Assembly (NCBI GenBank): GCA_900552195.1
Contig: URYO01000007.1
Coordinates: forward strand, 1 to 17,561
Length of the DNA: 17,561 nt
Direction: 5' to 3'
Source: an uncultured Sutterella sp.
GTDB taxonomy: Bacteria > Pseudomonadota > Gammaproteobacteria > Burkholderiales > Burkholderiaceae_F
In this document: positions 14,812-17,561 of the stretch, in pieces
How the letters are laid out: each line of letters opens with the position of its first letter
Position numbering within the stretch: the stretch's first letter is position 1
Position numbers and translations under genes: made by a program
The notes under the pieces: model-generated
The model's input: only the letters and a program-made list of their open reading frames with translations
Told to the model about the DNA's origin: nothing
Databases searched by the model: none

Positions 14812-15915
14812 TTACAAGCTGCACCTTGCTACACCGGCTTTCTTAATATCGAATTTCTTTTTGTATTTCAGTACCGCAAAGGCTATTCTTAATAACTTGG
14901 CTGCTAATGCGATACTCAATTTTGAACACGGCATACCGGCCGACAGTTTCTTATCTATCCATTTTTTCAAGGCTGATTTCGGTAGGCGCCCCTTTGTGTG
15001 CTGTATCAAGACTGCGTGAGCCCCTTGGACTAAGAATGCTCTCATCAATCTGTCGCCATGCTTTGTTATTTTTCCCATCTTCTCGTTATGTCCTGTGGTA
15101 TGGCTTCTCGGGACCAACCCATAATAAGCGGCAAGATTCTTTGGCCCTTCAAATCGATTGATATCCCCAATTGTTGTTAGGAGCCTGCTGACACATTGAG
15201 GACCTAACCCCGGCACCTCGAGCAAGCGTTCTGCCGTTTCATTACCCTTCAAACCTTGTTCGATAGCTTTGTCTATTTGTTTAATGTCAATGGTGAAGCG
15301 GGCTGCGTTGCGAAGAAGTCTTTTTAACGGCTCTTTAATCTCGTCCGGCAATTTCTGAGTCTCTTCAATAATCGGTCTAATTTTTGCTTCTGACATAATG
15401 CTTTTGGAGATGACAAGGCCATAGTTTTGACAGATGCCCTTTATGCAGACAACACTGCAAGTGCGTTGTTTTATGAGTTGTTGACGGACTACCTGCAGGG
15501 TTTGCATAGTCATTTCAGATTTTGCTTTAACTCTTATGAATTTCAGCATTTCATCTTGCGCCAGGAACGCAATGGCTTGGGCATCGTTCAAATCGTTTTT
15601 CTGACCGGCAAAATGCGACTTTACATAATCCTTAACTGCTTCTCCGTTAATGACACGGCATTCATGTCCGAGCTCTTCCAATTCGTGTACGAGATAAGTC
15701 ATACCATTGCAAGGCTCCATCGCAAAGACAGTAGATCCAAGTTGCCGCGCCTGGTTAAGCAAATCAGAATACTTGAGTCGGTCAATAGCATAAAGTTCAC
15801 CATCAGTCGTGATCGCAATAACTGCTGTATCAGTTTTAGCTAGGTCGAGTCCGATTACCAGATAATCCTTAGAGACATCCAGCTGCTGAACTGCTAATCT
15901 TTTCATTCGTGACAT
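14812..15915 (-). CDS. IS110-family transposase (DEDD recombinase)
   Basis: The product is 367 residues, a normal IS110 length. The N-terminal RuvC-like DEDD domain shows D24 in GLDLAKTDTAV, E67 in AMEPCNG and D108/D111 in KNDLNDAQA. The C-terminal Transposase_20 domain shows LLEVPGLGPQCVSRLLTTIG, then YYGLVPRSHTTG and KITKHGDRLMRAFL. In most relatives the residue before that Gly is the catalytic serine (SSG or QSG); here T273-T274-G275 stands there, with S271 as the nearest serine. ATG 15915 has AGAGGA upstream and is kept as the start. It lies 154 bp downstream of the ISAs1 gene on the same strand. It is intact in length, but activity is uncertain because of the Ser-to-Thr change. Confidence 0.9.
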   Translation of the reverse strand: MSRMKRLAVQQLDVSKDYLVIGLDLAKTDTAVIAITTDGELYAIDRLKYSDLLNQARQLGSTVFAMEPCNGMTYLVHELEELGHECRVINGEAVKDYVKSHFAGQKNDLNDAQAIAFLAQDEMLKFIRVKAKSEMTMQTLQVVRQQLIKQRTCSVVCIKGICQNYGLVISKSIMSEAKIRPIIEETQKLPDEIKEPLKRLLRNAARFTIDIKQIDKAIEQGLKGNETAERLLEVPGLGPQCVSRLLTTIGDINRFEGPKNLAAYYGLVPRSHTTGHNEKMGKITKHGDRLMRAFLVQGAHAVLIQHTKGRLPKSALKKWIDKKLSAGMPCSKLSIALAAKLLRIAFAVLKYKKKFDIKKAGVARCSL

Positions 15916-15995
15916 GGAATCCTCTCTTAACTGTTTTTACACTCTTTAGTTTGACCAACTCCTTTTGAGTTGGCTAGATGGCGGGTTCCATGTCA
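15910..15995 (-). promoter_or_regulatory. Structured leader that can pair with the IS110 transposase start
   Basis: TGACATGGAA (15910-15919) is perfectly complementary to TTCCATGTCA (15986-15995), and after one mismatch two more pairs follow (15921-15922 with 15983-15984). Nested inside is a 7-bp hairpin, CCAACTC (15955-15961) with GAGTTGG (15967-15973) and a five-base loop. On the minus-strand transcript the outer stem includes the transposase ATG and abuts its ribosome-binding site. It could repress translation of read-through transcripts, form part of the IS110 bridge RNA, or both. Confidence 0.5.
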
Positions 15996-16069
15996 TTACG
16001 CATCAGAAATTAAGCAAAGGACCACGATATGGGCCTCCTTTTAACGGGAGACCTTAGCTCAGGGTTCTG

Positions 16070-17452
16070 CTAGATGCGTATGCAATCGTTCATTGCAACC
16101 AACATATCCTCAATTTTATTCAGCCTCGCTCTAATCACCGGTTTGGAAGGCGCCTCTTTGCCCGTTGCTTCCTCCAAACGTGTTTGGATTTTCGTCGTGA
16201 AGTTAAGGGCGATCTTGTTAAGCAGTGTTCTTCCGGCCAGATACTGAGCGTTTGTGCACTGCAGCCGGTCCTGATTAAAAGCCATGTCTAACGCCCAATG
16301 GCCTTTGTTTTCAATTACCCAGTGCTGACGAATGGCACGATGCAGAACCTGCTCCACATTCGGGGCATCGTACCTTAATGATGAGATGTAATAGCGGACC
16401 TGAGGCCCAAGAATTTCTCCGGTGTTTTTCTTCACCGTGTCAGTGACGGCTTCCACGATCGATCCTTCATCGAGGCCAACCCATTTATTAAGAATTTCTT
16501 CCGGTAAAAGAGCTCCCGGAAGAACTCGAGTTTTTCTTTTCGTAATTTTGCCGCCTTGGTCTGTTACCGAAGGCCGCGCAATTTTGTACTCATGTGTTCC
16601 CAGTTCGAAGAATCCGCGCACCTGTTCATATGTAAGATCCTGATTAGCCTTCAGAGCCAAACAGTAGTCGGCCTTTTCGGCAATGATCTTTGCGGCGAAC
16701 TCGGTTTGTGTATTTAAAGCATCTGCCGTGACGATTGCCCCTCGAATGTCTAAAGTGTCGATGAGCTTTGAGGCATGGGTAATTTCGTTGTTCTTTTCAC
16801 CGATGACTTGCTGAGCCAGAATCAACTCGTTGTCTGCATCCATGATGTTTAAAACATACGGGGAGTGCTGAGAAGAATCCCGGGAAGCCCTGATAGCCTG
16901 TCCGTCGACAGCAATTACCGGGTGAGACAGTCTGCTGCGCAGCATCTCAACGAACCGTTCGATCAGAGCGGCATTTTTGTCTTTGCCGATAATCATCGTG
17001 ATGCGCCTGACGGTATCGTGAGATATTTCCTCATCAGGAAAGTTGGGGAAGGTCTTGCTCAGCAAGGGTCGGCATTGATGCCAGAACTCTGCAATTTCCG
17101 TGCAGGAAGTTTTGCCTTGCATCGCAGCAAGAAGAATGACGCAAAAGACAATATCCAATGGGTAAATGATCCGTCCGGGATCTCTGGGATCAATCACTTC
17201 TTGGGCAGGTGCGGCAATCTTAGCCGCTTGAAGTGAACCTTTTCTTCTGCGCGGTTCCAGAGTAACCAATTTCTCCAAATCAGTTTCACCGGGCGGAAGT
17301 TTTCCCAAAGTCTCCGTTGAAATTCTTCTGCTGTTTTTAATCTTTGGATCGTAAACGCTGACGACTCTTTGAACATAAGTCCAACCGTCTTTTCGTTTCG
17401 CACGAATGATAGAAGTGTGCTCTTTTGGGGTATCAGATCTGGGTCTTGACAT
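16070..17452 (-). CDS. ISAs1-family DDE transposase
   Basis: The 460-residue product carries the ISAs1 DDE core: the first Asp in VIAVDGQAIRAS, then EKNNEITHASKLIDTLDIRGAIVTADALNTQ with the second Asp, ADYCLALKANQ, YYISSLR, and the catalytic Glu in HWVIENKGHWALDMAFNQDR. It seems longer than many family members because of an N-terminal extension of about 80 residues (YVQRVVSVYDPK, TETLGKLPPG) that looks like the N-domain seen in IS1634/IS4-type transposases. ATG 17452 is preferred because AAGGTG lies six bases before it; the GTG at 17461 overlaps that site. The frame is intact. It is in tandem with the downstream IS110 transposase on the same strand. Confidence 0.88.
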   Translation of the reverse strand: MSRPRSDTPKEHTSIIRAKRKDGWTYVQRVVSVYDPKIKNSRRISTETLGKLPPGETDLEKLVTLEPRRRKGSLQAAKIAAPAQEVIDPRDPGRIIYPLDIVFCVILLAAMQGKTSCTEIAEFWHQCRPLLSKTFPNFPDEEISHDTVRRITMIIGKDKNAALIERFVEMLRSRLSHPVIAVDGQAIRASRDSSQHSPYVLNIMDADNELILAQQVIGEKNNEITHASKLIDTLDIRGAIVTADALNTQTEFAAKIIAEKADYCLALKANQDLTYEQVRGFFELGTHEYKIARPSVTDQGGKITKRKTRVLPGALLPEEILNKWVGLDEGSIVEAVTDTVKKNTGEILGPQVRYYISSLRYDAPNVEQVLHRAIRQHWVIENKGHWALDMAFNQDRLQCTNAQYLAGRTLLNKIALNFTTKIQTRLEEATGKEAPSKPVIRARLNKIEDMLVAMNDCIRI

Positions 17453-17479
17453 AGCAATCACCTTATGTTGATCTCTAAT

Positions 17480-17508
17480 ATTATACTATTCATCACGATA
17501 AAAAGCAA
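17480..17508 (-). promoter_or_regulatory. Near-consensus sigma-70 promoter of the ISAs1 transposase
   Basis: On the minus strand TTGCTT (complement of 17503-17508) and TATAAT (complement of 17480-17485) are separated by exactly 17 bases. The -10 box is perfect and lies about 28 bases before the transposase ATG, leaving a short leader. This is the clearest promoter in the window. It could also drive transcription through into the downstream IS110 leader. Confidence 0.75.
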
Positions 17509-17561
17509 GCGCTTTATCCAATAAATTCATGCAACTATCAGAAATTTCCGCAGAGATTATT

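Larger units (their letters stand above)
14500..16010 (-). mobile_element. IS110-family insertion sequence (approximate limits)
   Basis: The element is defined by its transposase gene plus non-coding flanks that contain repeats and hairpins on both sides. IS110 elements generally lack terminal inverted repeats and target duplications, so the ends cannot be called from a single copy. The limits here are estimates: near the truncation point of the phosphoesterase on one side and before the ISAs1 gene end on the other. The region looks AT-richer than the housekeeping genes to its left. Flank-encoded bridge RNA is established for the family; where it lies in this copy is inference. Confidence 0.5.
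16060..17548 (-). mobile_element. ISAs1-family insertion sequence (approximate limits)
   Basis: The element is inferred from the transposase and a pair of imperfect inverted ends. TTCTGCTAGATGC (16065-16077) matches the complement of GCAACTATCAGAA (17531-17543) at 11 of 13 positions. The left copy overlaps the transposase stop codon, which is compact but possible. A 10-bp direct repeat, ATCAGAAATT, at 16002-16011 and 17537-17546 offers a competing boundary model as a target duplication, but no inverted ends lie just inside it. The limits are therefore tentative. Confidence 0.4.

Noticed and set aside
16016..16041. AAAGGA/TCCTTT pairing as terminator of the ISAs1 transposase
   Set aside because: The stem is short with a long interior loop and bulge; it may be chance in this base composition.
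17488..17560. Short minus-strand open frame entering from the right edge and ending TAG near 17488
   Set aside because: It has only about 24 codons, which is expected by chance. It overlaps the ISAs1 promoter and shows no resemblance to the missing phosphoesterase N-terminus.

Overview
The window looks like chromosome from a Gram-negative, probably anaerobic betaproteobacterium of the Sutterella/Parasutterella type. This is inference from four things: a betaproteobacterial-style porin, the YebC-PurD-NadD gene order, a DcuC-type anaerobic dicarboxylate carrier, and the absence of the oxygen-dependent hemF that often sits beside purD/nadD in aerobic Burkholderiales. No rRNA, tRNA or CRISPR array was seen.

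Region 1 (1-326): the 3' end of an unrecognised plus-strand gene, closed by a very strong bidirectional hairpin terminator. Region 2 (327-9545): a six-gene minus-strand catabolic locus with a divergent LysR regulator. In transcription order it encodes a DcuC-family carrier, an amidohydrolase, an outer-membrane porin, an argininosuccinate-lyase-like enzyme, an OFA-family MFS transporter and a LarA-family nickel-pincer racemase/epimerase. Spacing is tight for most of the locus: 2 bp between carrier and amidohydrolase, 22 bp to the porin, and an 11-bp overlap between lyase and MFS. This suggests one pathway: outer-membrane entry, inner-membrane transport, hydrolytic trimming, C-N lyase cleavage releasing a fumarate-like acid, and stereochemical correction of a 2-hydroxy acid. 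The substrate is unknown. The 215-bp divergent promoter region contains LysR-like dyads, one with an exact T-N11-A core.

Region 3 (9612-13791): plus-strand housekeeping genes: a free-standing AlaX-type alanyl-tRNA editing protein, a YebC/PmpR-family protein, purD, a secreted or lipoprotein of unknown function, and nadD. The nadD TTG start overlaps the preceding stop codon.

Region 4 (13828-17561): a decayed accessory region. A metallophosphoesterase gene lacks its N-terminus and first metal motif. Beyond it are 315 bp of non-coding but repeat- and dyad-rich DNA, an IS110-family transposase with a structured leader that can pair with its own start codon, and an ISAs1-family transposase with a near-consensus promoter. 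All three genes are on the minus strand. The most promising material for new biology is the unassigned catabolic locus and the non-coding flanks of the IS110 element, where a bridge RNA would be expected.
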